A stretch of DNA of 64,000 nucleotides from an uncultured Roseateles sp. (lineage in GTDB: Bacteria; Pseudomonadota; Gammaproteobacteria; Burkholderiales; Burkholderiaceae_C), in contig NZ_CAMFJS010000007.1 of assembly GCF_945956965.1 (NCBI RefSeq), forward strand, positions 62,001 through 126,000, written 5' to 3'. The translations under genes were made by a program, and so were the position numbers. Under the pieces are notes generated by a model. The model was given only the letters and a program-made list of their open reading frames with translations, was not told the origin of the DNA and searched no databases. This document shows, piece by piece, positions 1-8,629 of this stretch. Positions within the stretch are counted from its first letter, which is position 1. The number at the start of each line of letters is the position of its first letter.

Positions 1-1153
1 CTACGGCGGCGAGTGGGACAGCACCTCGCCGGCCTACTTCAACGGTCTGTTTGACCCGGGTGTGCCCGGCACGCCGGGCTTCAAGCCGCCGAGCAGCAGC
101 AATCTGACGGCCGGCATGGGCCCCTTGGCCGGCACCGGCGCCTACGCGCAATACCAGCCGCCGGCGCAGAACGACAACTCGATGTCGTGGAGCAAGTTCA
201 CTTACCGCCTGGGCCTGATGAACCAACTCACGCCGCAGGACATGGTTTTCACCTCGCTGTCCACCGGCTACAAGGCTGGCGGCTTTGGCGACAAGGACGA
301 CCGCTGCGGTGGCTTCCAATGCGCCGAAGGCCCATCGCCGCAGCTCACCTTCTTCCCCTACAAACCCGAGACGGTCACCAATCTGGAGTTCGGCTACAAG
401 GGCTTGATGCTGAACAAGCGCTTGTCGCTCTCGGCCACGGCCTTCTTCAGCCGCTACAAGGACATGCAGGTCACCGACACCTTCTTTGCCGCCAAGGTCA
501 AGCCCGAGCATGACTGCACGGCCAATACCGTGGGTTGCGACATCGTGCAGAAGTACCAGACCATCAACGTCGGCACGGTGGAGATCCCCGGCCTGGAGTT
601 GGAGCTGGATTACAAGCCCTGGGCTGGCGCGCGCCTGGGCGGCTTCTTTACCTATATCAACTCCAAGATCAAGGACTACCCTTCCTTCAGCGACACCTGG
701 AACTGCGACTACCGGCAGGAGAACGGCGCCCCCGCCTGCCCGCCGGCCTATGCCGGCAGCGACCCCACCCTGGTGGGCCGCAATATCTACGACATCACCG
801 GCAACCACCTGCCCATGTCGCCCAAGTACAGCCTGGGCCTCAACTTCTCGCAAAGCTTCAATTTCGACGGCGGTTATGTGCTGACGCCTTGGGTGGCACT
901 GAAGTGGCAGGACAAGATGTACTTCACCCTGCGCAATCTGGACAACCCGCATATCTCTGACGCGCAAAAGGCCTTCACCAAGATCGATGCCTCGATCAAG
1001 CTGGTTTCGCCCAAGAACTGGCATGTGGAAGCCTATGTCTACAACCTCACCAATCAGTGGACCAAGAACGCTGCGGGTGATGGTGGCGGCTTTGTGAAGG
1101 CAATGTGGAATGAGCCGCGCATGGTGGGCCTGCGTGTGGGAATTGACTACTGA
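1..1153 (+). CDS. TonB-dependent receptor, C-terminal part (5' end outside window)
   Basis: The reading frame is open from the left edge, so only about 383 C-terminal residues are visible. They look like the beta-barrel of an outer-membrane TonB-dependent receptor: repeated amphipathic strands, the segment STGYKAGGF, the late phrase PETVTNLEFGYKG that is typical of the last third of these barrels, and a final strand GLRVGIDY ending in an aromatic residue as outer-membrane proteins do. Plug and TonB box lie outside the window. Two cysteine pairs in extracellular-loop-like segments are a small peculiarity. The substrate cannot be read from this part. The stop codon overlaps the start of the next gene by one base (TGATG), so the two are probably translated together. 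Confidence 0.9.
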   Translation, partial: YGGEWDSTSPAYFNGLFDPGVPGTPGFKPPSSSNLTAGMGPLAGTGAYAQYQPPAQNDNSMSWSKFTYRLGLMNQLTPQDMVFTSLSTGYKAGGFGDKDDRCGGFQCAEGPSPQLTFFPYKPETVTNLEFGYKGLMLNKRLSLSATAFFSRYKDMQVTDTFFAAKVKPEHDCTANTVGCDIVQKYQTINVGTVEIPGLELELDYKPWAGARLGGFFTYINSKIKDYPSFSDTWNCDYRQENGAPACPPAYAGSDPTLVGRNIYDITGNHLPMSPKYSLGLNFSQSFNFDGGYVLTPWVALKWQDKMYFTLRNLDNPHISDAQKAFTKIDASIKLVSPKNWHVEAYVYNLTNQWTKNAAGDGGGFVKAMWNEPRMVGLRVGIDY

Positions 1154-2394
1154 TGTTCGGACGCCATCTGCGCGCTGGCCGCATTGTCAGCATCGACATC
1201 TTTCGCGCCCTGACGGTGCTGGTGATGATCACCGTCAATGAGTGGCACCGGGTCAGCGATCTGCCGGCCTGGATGCTGCATATGCCGGCGGATGCGGATG
1301 CGATGAGCTTTGTCGATGTGGTCTTCCCGGCCTTTTTGTTCATCGTCGGCATGTCCATTCCCTTCGCGCTGCAGCAGCGGCTGAAGGCGGGCGATACGCC
1401 GCGGCAGCTCTTGCTGCATGTGCTGCAGCGCGGCCTGGGCCTGGTGCTGATCGGCGTCTTCATGGTCAACGCGGAAGAGGGCTTCCATGCCGCGTCCATG
1501 CCCATGCCGATCGCCCTGTGGGCGCTGCTGAGCTATGTGGCGGCCTTTGCCTTGTGGGGCTCGCTGCGCGGCGGGCCGGCTTTGGCGGGCGGCTGGCGCT
1601 TGGCCGGTGCGGCCTTGTTTGCGCTTTTGGCTTGGCTTTATCGTGGCGAGCCCGATGGCAGCGGCGGCATGACGACGCAGTGGTGGGGCATTCTGGGGCT
1701 GATCGGCTGGGCCTATTTGCTCGGCTGCGCTGCATTTCTGCTGTGCCGGGCGCGCGTGGCCGGCCTGTTGCTGGTCTTGGGCTTGTGCATGGCTTACTTT
1801 GCCCTGCAGCGCCTGCCGCTGGTGCAAGGCAGCGACTGGCTGCGTCTGCTGTTCAGCCAGGACGGCAATGCGGTGCATGGCGGCTTGGCGATCAGCGGCA
1901 GCATCACGGCGCTGATCTTCTTCGACCAGACGCGCGCCCGCAGCGTGGCACAGCGCCTGGGCCTGGCCCTGCTGTTTGCTGCTGCGCTTGCCTTGCTGGC
2001 GGGGCTGATGCGGCCGGCATTCAAGATCTCCAAGATCTATGCCACGCCCAGCTGGGCGCTTTACAGCGCGGCGGCCTGTGTGCTGATCTTTGCCGCCTTG
2101 CAGCTGTGGCTGGAATGGCGCCAGCGCGAGGCCGCAGTGCCTGCAGCGTCCGCAGCAGGGGCGGCTTTGTCTTCGCTGCGTTTGCCTGGCTTGCTGGATG
2201 CGGTGGCGGCCAACCCCTTGCTGGCTTATCTAACGCCCTTTGTTGTCGAAGCGCTGATGCAGTTGCTGCACTGGGACTGGCCCGCCTTCACCCGCAGCGC
2301 ACCGCTGGGTGTCTTGTTCGGCATGGCTTATGCCGTGGCGGTGGCGGCCTTCGTCAAGTTCATCGCGGCGCGTGGGGTTCGCCTGCGCATCTAG
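1153..2394 (+). CDS. DUF5009 / NagX-like membrane acyltransferase
   Basis: 413 residues with about ten hydrophobic membrane segments. The N-terminus carries the signature of the heparan-alpha-glucosaminide N-acetyltransferase-like family (DUF5009, NagX in sugar-utilisation clusters): RIVSIDIFRALTVLVMI, followed by FPAFLFIVGMSIPFAL. Family members are inner-membrane proteins thought to move acetyl groups onto amino sugars across the membrane. The start ATG overlaps the stop of the TonB-dependent receptor, so a role in handling the sugar imported by that receptor is a fair inference. The substrate is not shown by the sequence. Confidence 0.8.
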   Translation: MFGRHLRAGRIVSIDIFRALTVLVMITVNEWHRVSDLPAWMLHMPADADAMSFVDVVFPAFLFIVGMSIPFALQQRLKAGDTPRQLLLHVLQRGLGLVLIGVFMVNAEEGFHAASMPMPIALWALLSYVAAFALWGSLRGGPALAGGWRLAGAALFALLAWLYRGEPDGSGGMTTQWWGILGLIGWAYLLGCAAFLLCRARVAGLLLVLGLCMAYFALQRLPLVQGSDWLRLLFSQDGNAVHGGLAISGSITALIFFDQTRARSVAQRLGLALLFAAALALLAGLMRPAFKISKIYATPSWALYSAAACVLIFAALQLWLEWRQREAAVPAASAAGAALSSLRLPGLLDAVAANPLLAYLTPFVVEALMQLLHWDWPAFTRSAPLGVLFGMAYAVAVAAFVKFIAARGVRLRI

Positions 2395-2428
2395 ACTTCC
2401 ACACCTCAGTTTTTTGTCCTTCTCGATC

Positions 2429-3580
2429 GTGAATCTTCTGCCTGTCAGCTCCGGCACCAGTGCCAAGCCTTGCCACGCTTATGTTGGAAGTTATGCCCCA
2501 AATGGCCAGGGCATCTACCGCTTCGCCTTGAACGGCGCCGAGGCTGATTTGCAAAGCTTGGGCGCGCCGGACCTGGCGCCCAACCCCAGTTTTTTGCTCT
2601 TCAATGCCGATCACTCCCGGCTTTATGTGGCCAATGAGCATGAGGATTTTCAGGGTCGCTTGTCCGGCTCGGTGAGCGTTTATCGGCGCGATGCCGCCAG
2701 CGGCGCGCTGAGTCTGGCTGGCTGCGTGGCCTCGGGCGGGGCGCGGCCGGTGCATCTGAGCATGGACGCCCAAGAGCGCCATCTCTTCGTGGCCAACTAC
2801 GGCTGTGGCCGCTTGGCTGTGCTGGCCTTGGATGCGGCTGGTGGCCTGGGTCAACAGCTGGATCAGCAAAGCCCGGCCCAGTTCAAAACCCTGCAGCCCT
2901 ACACCGCGCTGGCGCAGCAGGCGCCGCCCGGCAGTTTCGCGCACAGCGATCATGACGGGCCGCATGCCCACCAGGCCATGCTCCATCCCTCGGGCCAGTT
3001 TCTGCTGAGCACGGATTTGGGCCTGGATCAAATCATCAGCTGGCAGTTCGACGCGCGCAGTGGCCGCTTGTCGGCGCCGCGCTGCCACCCTAGCTCGGCT
3101 GGCGCTGGGCCGCGCCAGCTCTGCTTTCATCCGCGCGATGCATCGCTGTGCTATGTGCTCAATGAGGAGTCCTCCACCTTGAGTTGGTGGCGCTTCGATG
3201 TGCAGGCGGGCGGCGTGCTGCGGGCGCTGGGAGAAATCAGCACCTTGCCGGCGGGCTTTGCGGGCACCAGCTTCGCGTCGGAGCTGCAATTCACGCCCGA
3301 CGGCAGTCAGCTCTTGTGCCTGAATCGTCTGCACGATGCCATTGCCATTTTTGAGCTCGACGCGGCCGGCAGCCCGCAGCTGCTGGGCCACGAGTGGACG
3401 CGGGGCAGCTATCCCCGCAGCGGCAGCTTTGATCCCAGTGGCCGCTTCTTCTTCGTCTGCAATCAGCGCAGCGATCACCTGGCGGTGTTCCGCTTGGCCG
3501 AGCGAGGCGCCGGCCTGCAATTCACCGGGCGCTATGTCCCGGTGCCCAGCCCGGCGCATCTGGTTTTTGCCAAGGTCTGA
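2429..3580 (+). CDS. Lactonase family protein (seven-bladed beta-propeller)
   Basis: About 383 residues with the repeated blade pattern of the lactonase family (6-phosphogluconolactonase/muconate cycloisomerase-type propellers): AYVGSYAPNGQGIYRF near the start, then recurrent phrases such as LYVANEHEDFQG, HLFVANYGCGRLAVL and FFFVCNQRSDHLAVF. Members hydrolyse sugar lactones, but many remain uncharacterised. I chose the GTG at 2429 because an ATG at 2309 would overlap the preceding gene by 86 bases and add residues that do not look like the family. No export signal is evident, so it is probably cytoplasmic. It follows the receptor/acyltransferase pair with a 34-base gap and may belong to the same carbohydrate operon. 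Confidence 0.82.
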   Translation: MNLLPVSSGTSAKPCHAYVGSYAPNGQGIYRFALNGAEADLQSLGAPDLAPNPSFLLFNADHSRLYVANEHEDFQGRLSGSVSVYRRDAASGALSLAGCVASGGARPVHLSMDAQERHLFVANYGCGRLAVLALDAAGGLGQQLDQQSPAQFKTLQPYTALAQQAPPGSFAHSDHDGPHAHQAMLHPSGQFLLSTDLGLDQIISWQFDARSGRLSAPRCHPSSAGAGPRQLCFHPRDASLCYVLNEESSTLSWWRFDVQAGGVLRALGEISTLPAGFAGTSFASELQFTPDGSQLLCLNRLHDAIAIFELDAAGSPQLLGHEWTRGSYPRSGSFDPSGRFFFVCNQRSDHLAVFRLAERGAGLQFTGRYVPVPSPAHLVFAKV

Positions 3581-3616
3581 GGGCAAGCTTCAGACGCTTG
3601 GCGCCAGGGGCATGGC

Positions 3617-4216
3617 TTAGTTTCTGCTCGGATAAATCCCTTGCAAGGCGATCACGCAGGTCAGCGTGAGCGAGGGCTGCATCACGCTGACAGGCTGGTT
3701 GCCACCAACAGAAGCCACCGAGGCCGGGCTCATGTCCACACCCGGCACGCTGGGTGCCGCGTACAAGGTGCTTCGGCTCTGGCTGGCGGGGGATTTGCCG
3801 GCGGGGCTTTGCGTGTCCCCTATCGCGGCGCTGCCGGGCAGTGCGACGTCATGGGTGTGCGTGGGCATTTGCGCCGTCGTCAAAGTCACCGATTCCGCGC
3901 CGCCACGATCGCCGATTTGGTACGAGCCACCCATGCTGAGGACAACCCGGCCGCGCGTGTCGGGCAGGGCAAAGGTTTGGATGCCGTTGCCGCCGTAGGT
4001 CGTGCCCAGCAGCGAAAACAAGGCTTGGTTTTGTTGGATGGACAGAATCTGCCCGTTCATCATCGCCCAACCCTTGGGTGCGAAGCTCCAAATGCCGCAG
4101 GCGGTTTCACCCATGAACGGGATGTCGGCCCAGGACGCCGTGGCACCCAAGAGGCAGATGCTCAGGCCAAGCCCACGCAGTTGGCGGGCCAGACGATTGA
4201 CTTGTTGCGAAGACAT
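3617..4216 (-). CDS. Exported phage-tail-collar domain protein (paralogue 1)
   Basis: 199 residues: a signal peptide (hydrophobic LGLSICLLGATASWA, cleavage probably after AWA-like SWA), then a Tail Collar domain. Recognisable pieces are FAPKGWAMMNGQ, the collar core LFSLLGTTYGGNG followed by TFALPDTRGR, the histidine motif MPTHTHDV, and the ending CVIALQGIYPSRN. These are the hallmarks of the microcystin-dependent-protein/phage tail fibre family. Unlike usual members it is preceded by an export signal and has two cysteines, one before the collar (ETACG) and one in the last strand (LTCVI). A good ribosome site (AGGAG) precedes the ATG. It is the last of three tandem paralogues on the minus strand. 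Function unknown. Confidence 0.85.
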   Translation of the reverse strand: MSSQQVNRLARQLRGLGLSICLLGATASWADIPFMGETACGIWSFAPKGWAMMNGQILSIQQNQALFSLLGTTYGGNGIQTFALPDTRGRVVLSMGGSYQIGDRGGAESVTLTTAQMPTHTHDVALPGSAAIGDTQSPAGKSPASQSRSTLYAAPSVPGVDMSPASVASVGGNQPVSVMQPSLTLTCVIALQGIYPSRN

Positions 4217-4276
4217 GGCAACTCCTTGATTGATTCGGTAGGACTTCAGTCGCAGCCATGGCTGCAGCCCCTCTCA

Positions 4277-4915
4277 TCAGTTCTGCGAAGGGAAGATCCC
4301 CCACACGGCGATGACGCACTTGATCGCTTGATACGGCTGCTGCACCTGGAAGGGCTGGCTGCCCCCCGCCACGCTGCTTTGCACGCCCTGCATGGCCACC
4401 GTGCCGGGCCCAGGCGCATACAGCGTGGTGCGCGCCTTGTTGGCGGCCACCGCGCCAGCAGGAGACAGTGCCGTTGCATCGCCCAAGCTACCCTGCGGGC
4501 GGTAGCCATGGCTGTGCGCAGGCAACTGGCTGCTCGTCAGGGTTTGGCTTTCGCTGCCCATGGCCTGGCCCAGCACGCGGTTGGATAAGCCCGGCCCCTG
4601 GCCTTGGCTCACCACCATGCGGCTGCGCGTGTCTGGCAGGGCAAAGGTCGTCTGCCCGTCACCGCCAAAGGTGGTGCCGATCAGGGCGAACAGGGCGTCG
4701 TACTCGGCAATGGGCAGCAGCCGGCCGTCCATCTCCATCCAACCGTTGGGCGCGAAGTTCCAGCCGCCGCACATCACCTGGCCGATAAAAGGGTCCGTGC
4801 CGGCATGGGCGGACGGTATGCCCGCCAGCGCTAGCCCCATCAAGGGGATCGCCAGCGCGCGTCGGCCCAGCAGCATGCTCAAGTTCAAAGACTTGTTTTC
4901 GCTTTTGCTTTTCAT
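4277..4915 (-). CDS. Exported phage-tail-collar domain protein (paralogue 2)
   Basis: 212 residues from the ATG at 4915. A longer start at 4969 would run into the upstream gene, and AGGGGC lies before the chosen ATG. After a basic stretch and a hydrophobic signal (LAIPLMGLALAGIPSAHA), the collar family pattern follows: MCGGWNFAPNGWMEMDGR, LFALIGTTFGGDGQTTFALPD, the histidine motif LPAHSHGY, and the tail CVIAVWGIFPSQN. The two cysteines occupy the same places as in the neighbouring paralogues. The 13-base gap to paralogue 3 indicates one transcript. Confidence 0.85.
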   Translation of the reverse strand: MKSKSENKSLNLSMLLGRRALAIPLMGLALAGIPSAHAGTDPFIGQVMCGGWNFAPNGWMEMDGRLLPIAEYDALFALIGTTFGGDGQTTFALPDTRSRMVVSQGQGPGLSNRVLGQAMGSESQTLTSSQLPAHSHGYRPQGSLGDATALSPAGAVAANKARTTLYAPGPGTVAMQGVQSSVAGGSQPFQVQQPYQAIKCVIAVWGIFPSQN

Positions 4916-4928
4916 GATGAGCCCCTGC

Positions 4929-5543
4929 TTACGGACGGGAGGGAAAGACACCCTGCGTGGCGATGACACAGTTCATCACCAGATAGGGTTGCATGATGTT
5001 GATGGGCTGGCCTTGGCCCGCCGAGTCGGTCCGACTCGCCGCTCTTGCCGCACCCGGCGTGGCCGCGGCGAAGAACTGGCTGCGCGCCTTGCTGGCCGGC
5101 ACCGCGCCGGCCGGCGACTGCAGGCTGGCGTCTTGCGTGCTGCCCAGTGGCACTACCTGATGGCTATGCGTGGGCAGATGGCTAGCTTGCAAACTCGTCG
5201 TTTCCGCACCGCCTAGCTGGCCCAACACATACTCACTCAAGCCCGGCCCCTGGCCCGCGTTGATGGCGGCGCGGCCACGCAGGTCGGGCAGGGCAAATGT
5301 GCTGCGACCGTCACCGCCGTAGGTGGTGCCCAGAAGGGAGAACAAAGCGGTGTTCTGCGAAATCGAGAGCACCTGGCCCTGCGCCAGCGCCCAGCCCCTG
5401 GGCGCAAAGTTCCAGGCGCCGCACATGATTTCGCCCAGTATGGGCTCATCACCCGCCACGGCCGGCGCGGCCGGCAGCAGGCACACAGCCGCGAGCGCCA
5501 GCGCGCCACGCATGGCAAAAAAGGTGGGTGCAGGCGTGTTCAT
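4929..5543 (-). CDS. Exported phage-tail-collar domain protein (paralogue 3)
   Basis: 204 residues with a signal peptide (ALALAAVCLLPAAPAVAG) and a Tail Collar domain: MCGAWNFAPRGWALAQGQ, LFSLLGTTYGGDGRSTFALPD, the histidine motif LPTHSHQV, and the ending CVIATQGVFPSRP. The cysteines before the collar and in the last strand match those of paralogues 1 and 2. A strong AGGAG lies 8 bases before the ATG. The start overlaps the stop of the upstream PEP-CTERM gene by four bases (ATGA), so translation of the two is coupled and the proteins are probably needed together, at or outside the cell envelope. Confidence 0.85.
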   Translation of the reverse strand: MNTPAPTFFAMRGALALAAVCLLPAAPAVAGDEPILGEIMCGAWNFAPRGWALAQGQVLSISQNTALFSLLGTTYGGDGRSTFALPDLRGRAAINAGQGPGLSEYVLGQLGGAETTSLQASHLPTHSHQVVPLGSTQDASLQSPAGAVPASKARSQFFAAATPGAARAASRTDSAGQGQPINIMQPYLVMNCVIATQGVFPSRP

Positions 5544-6259
5544 ACCGTGCTCTCCTGAATTGGCTTAGCGCGCTGGCGCTGGGGCGTCGCGCAAAGCGCC
5601 AGCAGACCGAGGCTCAACAAAGCCAGGCTGGCGGGCTCAGGGATGGTGCCGGTTTGCTTGGCGGCGTAGAGGCTGACATCGTCCACCGTGGCCGTCATGA
5701 GATAGCTGCCGTCGCCAAACTTCATGGTGATGCTGCCCAAATCGGTGTCAGAGACTAGGCCAAAGAAGTAGGCGTAGCTGCCGAAGCCATCGCTGCGATC
5801 GGCGCTGGCCCCATTGCTCATCTGGGTGTTGCCCATGGTCAGACCGATATCACCGGCGACCACATCACCGCCGGTGATGACGTAAAGGCCGAAGGCCCGG
5901 ACAGATCCGGTCAGATTGAACGTCAGGCTGTCGCCGCCCAGAAAGGCGCCGTCGCCATTGTCCAGGCCCAGGTATTGCGAGCCCGAGGTGGTCCAGAAGC
6001 CGCCTTTGACGTAAGGCGTGGCGGGGCCAGCGGAGTCGGCGCTGAGACTGAAACTTGGGCTGCCGGCGCTGCCTGTGTAGGTGTTGCCCAGCAGGCCCGC
6101 CGCGTCGAAGTTGCTCAGCTGCGCAGCGCCCAAGCCGCTGGTGGCACTCACGAAATCCGCTTGACTGCTGTAGGTGACCACGCCCGCCGCCGCGTGCGCC
6201 CCCGCAGCCAAAGCTGTGGCCGCGAGCAATGCGCGACGCGCCAAAGAATTCATTTGCAT
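5540..6259 (-). CDS. PEP-CTERM sorting-domain protein
   Basis: 239 residues. An N-terminal signal (RRALLAATALAAGAHAAAG) is followed by a Ser/Gly/Thr-rich beta-type body and a C-terminal PEP-CTERM tripartite signal: IPEPASLALLSLGLLAL, then a basic tail. Proteins with this tail are recognised by exosortase and displayed on or released from the surface, often with exopolysaccharide. No exosortase gene is in this window. The start was set at the ATG at 6259 because AGGAG lies 7 bases upstream; a longer start at 6289 lacks this support. It heads the four-gene operon with the three exported collar proteins. Confidence 0.88.
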   Translation of the reverse strand: MQMNSLARRALLAATALAAGAHAAAGVVTYSSQADFVSATSGLGAAQLSNFDAAGLLGNTYTGSAGSPSFSLSADSAGPATPYVKGGFWTTSGSQYLGLDNGDGAFLGGDSLTFNLTGSVRAFGLYVITGGDVVAGDIGLTMGNTQMSNGASADRSDGFGSYAYFFGLVSDTDLGSITMKFGDGSYLMTATVDDVSLYAAKQTGTIPEPASLALLSLGLLALCATPQRQRAKPIQESTV

Positions 6260-6336
6260 GACAGACTCCTTTTCCTCAGCTAGACCCACACCACAGGCAA
6301 GACATCGGGCTCGCTATGCAAAGCCCCAAGCCGCCT

Positions 6337-6969
6337 TCAGGCACCGAAACGGCAGCCCACTTCTTCAAGCTGCCCTTGTTGAACACGTTGATAAACGATC
6401 TGCGGCATTGCCGCCGCCCCGCCACCGGCGATGGGCTGGCCCGCCCGCAGCGCAATGGTCTCGGTGATGGCTTCGGGCACGGGCGTGAATTGACTCAGTT
6501 GCACGCCCGGCCGCTGGGCATCAAGGTCGGCGCTTTCCAGGTTGTGCACCGGCTTGCCATCCGCGGTCTGGGAGACCGTGGCCCAAAGAATCTGCACCTC
6601 ACGCTGGCCGGCCCGGTAGCTGAAGCTGCGCTGGGCGGCATTGATGCGCAGCAGGCAGTCCTCGCCCCTCGCGGTTTGGCCCTGGTAGCTGCCGGCGAGG
6701 CAGGCGAGGTTGATGTCCCCTTCGGGCGCCGCGGCCTTGAGCTTGCGGCTGAGTTCGCCGAGGCATTCGTGAAGCTGGGGTAGTGCGCTCAAGGCCAGGG
6801 GTTTGGCAGCGGCCTCTTCGGCCTGGCGCATCGCGGCTTGCTGGGCTCGCTGCGCGGCTGCGGCGGCTTCATCGGCCGCGCCACCGCAGGCTGCCAGCAA
6901 ACCGGCAGTGCCTAGCCCCAGCACAAGGCGCCAAAGCCCTAAGTTCCAGGATGCAGGTGAGCAGCGCAT
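6337..6969 (-). CDS. Putative lipoprotein of unknown function
   Basis: 210 residues from the ATG at 6969, which has a GGAGGGG ribosome site. The N-terminus is a lipoprotein signal: hydrophobic LWRLVLGLGTAGLLAAC with lipobox LLAAC, so the mature protein should begin with a lipidated cysteine. An Ala/Gln-rich helical stretch (residues about 33-55) follows, then a small domain with four cysteines (HECLGE, ACLAGSYQG, EDCLLRIN, GCRFGA) that could form two disulfides in the periplasm. I do not recognise the family. It lies 77 bases upstream of the PEP-CTERM gene on the same strand and may or may not be in that operon. Confidence 0.65.
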   Translation of the reverse strand: MRCSPASWNLGLWRLVLGLGTAGLLAACGGAADEAAAAAQRAQQAAMRQAEEAAAKPLALSALPQLHECLGELSRKLKAAAPEGDINLACLAGSYQGQTARGEDCLLRINAAQRSFSYRAGQREVQILWATVSQTADGKPVHNLESADLDAQRPGVQLSQFTPVPEAITETIALRAGQPIAGGGAAAMPQIVYQRVQQGQLEEVGCRFGA

Positions 6970-7174
6970 GGCCCCTCCAGTCGGATGGCCAGCATAGGCT
7001 TTCCGTGACCGAGTGCGCATCTCCCCCCATGAATCAGGGGGGGGCAGCGTAAACCCGAGTATGGTGGCGATGGAAAAGCTCGGAGAAGTTCGAAAAATCT
7101 CTGACGAGGTCGCGCAATGGCAACCCTGCTTCAGGGCTGAATTCATCGCGAGGCCTGCAGCCTGGCGGCTGGCG

Positions 7175-7567
7175 TTACATGCCCGGTTGCAAGCGCGTGT
7201 TCAGCTGCTTGGCCAGCTCGACGGCGCTGCCGCCGTAATGGGCTTGGCGGTAGCCCAGGCGCTGCAGCAAACCCAGGGCCAACTCGGCGCGTGCGCCGCT
7301 GGCGCAATAGACGATCAGCGGCGTTTGCGCATCAGTGGCCAGCAGGCGGATTTGTTCTTCCAGGCGCGGCATGGGCAGGCAATGCGCGCCAGGCAGGTGC
7401 CCGGCCATGAACTCTGCATAGCTGCGCACATCGATCAGCAAGGCGTCCTTGGGCAAGGCCGGTGCCGCTTGACCCAGCACTGCGGCGGCTGGATCGGATG
7501 CGTGCTCATGCACCGGCGGGGTCGAGGGGTAGGCCTCCACGGGCAGCAAACTCATATTCCAGTTCAT
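7175..7567 (-). CDS. Rhodanese-like sulfurtransferase domain protein
   Basis: 130 residues. A single rhodanese domain: ALLIDVRSYAEFMAGHLPGA, then the active-site loop VYCASGARAE with the catalytic cysteine, then RLGYRQAHYGGS. Family members carry sulfur as a persulfide on this cysteine or have redox and signalling roles. The ATG at 7567 is chosen because AGGAG sits 9 bases before it; the longer reading frame to 7702 begins with a basic, non-family stretch. No signal peptide, so cytoplasmic. It lies downstream of the DUF6671 gene after a 210-base gap and is probably separately expressed. Confidence 0.85.
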   Translation of the reverse strand: MNWNMSLLPVEAYPSTPPVHEHASDPAAAVLGQAAPALPKDALLIDVRSYAEFMAGHLPGAHCLPMPRLEEQIRLLATDAQTPLIVYCASGARAELALGLLQRLGYRQAHYGGSAVELAKQLNTRLQPGM

Positions 7568-7777
7568 GGTCAAGTCTCCTTCGTGGCGTTTGCTGGGCTG
7601 CCCGGGAGGGCGCTGCTTGACGCGACACCTGCTTTTTACTGCAGACTGCTGCGCCTGGCGAGCCACTTTTGCACGCTGCAGACGCCGTAGAAGTTTTGCC
7701 ACAAGCGGATGGGCCTGAGCACCCTCAGCGCGGGTTCAAGATCCGCTGCGAGCGAGGGGCTCTGATCTTGCCCGTGC

Positions 7778-8629
7778 TCAAGGGTTGCAGGCCAAGCAAT
7801 GCCTGGCGTCGGCAAGCAGGCGGTCGGTCCGGAGTTTGCTCTCTTGGTGCTGGCATCGAGTGCAGGTCCAGCGTTCGCTGTGATAGCTGGAGGTCGGCAG
7901 GCTGCATTCCGCGCAGGGCAGTCCCGCGATTCTTTCGCTGATCCAATAGCCTGGGGCCTCGCAAGCGGGGCAGAGCGATTGCAGGCGCTGCAGCAGATCG
8001 GCGGCGGCCTGCTCGATCAGCTTCATGCGGCGCGGGTTGGCATGGGCGCGCAGATCCAGCTCGGCAAAGACTTGGCGATGGCTGGACTGCGCGAGGCAGG
8101 CCTCAAAGCATTGCCGCAGCTGGGCCGGGTCCTGGATGCCTTTGTGGATGTTGGGGACGTCTGGCCCGTTGGGGCGCAGCACCAGCTGCTGCTGCGGAAA
8201 GCCCTCGGCGAGCGCGAAGGCTTCAATCGCTTGCCAGTCGCCGCTCAGCAAATGGCCGCTGGGCGCCGCCGCTTGAGCCATCCCAACGACCTCGATGCCC
8301 AAGTCCTCATCGATCCAAATCAAGAGTTCCACATTCCACGGGAACATGCCGGTGAAGGGGTCGGGGCCGAAGCTGCCTTCGCTGGCCAGGCCCAGGCTCA
8401 GGCCCGCGAGTTCCATGCCTTTGCGCGCCTTGCGCCGGGCGGCTTCGAGCTGGCTGCCGGGTCTGGGTGTTTCGCGGGTAAAGCTGCCGAGTTGGTCGGT
8501 ATCGAAGCCGCTGACCCACTCGATGCGACAGCCCAGCGCCGCCTCCAGCACCGGTGCAATCACTTTTTGCTTGCCGTGCTGGGTGAGCAGAGCCACTTGC
8601 CGAGAGGCGTAGCGAGACAGCGCGGCCAT
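7778..8629 (-). CDS. DUF6671-family protein with zinc ribbon, coupled to dabA
   Basis: 283 residues. The N-terminal two thirds fit an uncharacterised domain I recognise as DUF6671 (LLTQHGKQKVIAPVLEAALG, FTRETPRPGSQLEAARRKA, GSFGPDPFTGMFPWNVE). The C-terminal 70 residues are a zinc-ribbon region with four Cys pairs: CPAC, CAEC (after GLP), CTRC and CLAC. The ATG at 8629 overlaps the stop of dabA by one base (TGATG), so the protein is made with the carbon transporter. This suggests an accessory role in inorganic carbon uptake, but neither enzymatic activity nor a binding partner can be read from the sequence. The start is decided by this overlap; the frame itself extends to 8689. Confidence 0.75.
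   Translation of the reverse strand: MAALSRYASRQVALLTQHGKQKVIAPVLEAALGCRIEWVSGFDTDQLGSFTRETPRPGSQLEAARRKARKGMELAGLSLGLASEGSFGPDPFTGMFPWNVELLIWIDEDLGIEVVGMAQAAAPSGHLLSGDWQAIEAFALAEGFPQQQLVLRPNGPDVPNIHKGIQDPAQLRQCFEACLAQSSHRQVFAELDLRAHANPRRMKLIEQAAADLLQRLQSLCPACEAPGYWISERIAGLPCAECSLPTSSYHSERWTCTRCQHQESKLRTDRLLADARHCLACNP

Noticed and set aside
3617..5543. Tail-collar genes considered as prophage remnant
   Set aside because: No other phage structural, integrase or lysis genes nearby; all three copies have signal peptides and sit in an operon with a PEP-CTERM gene.
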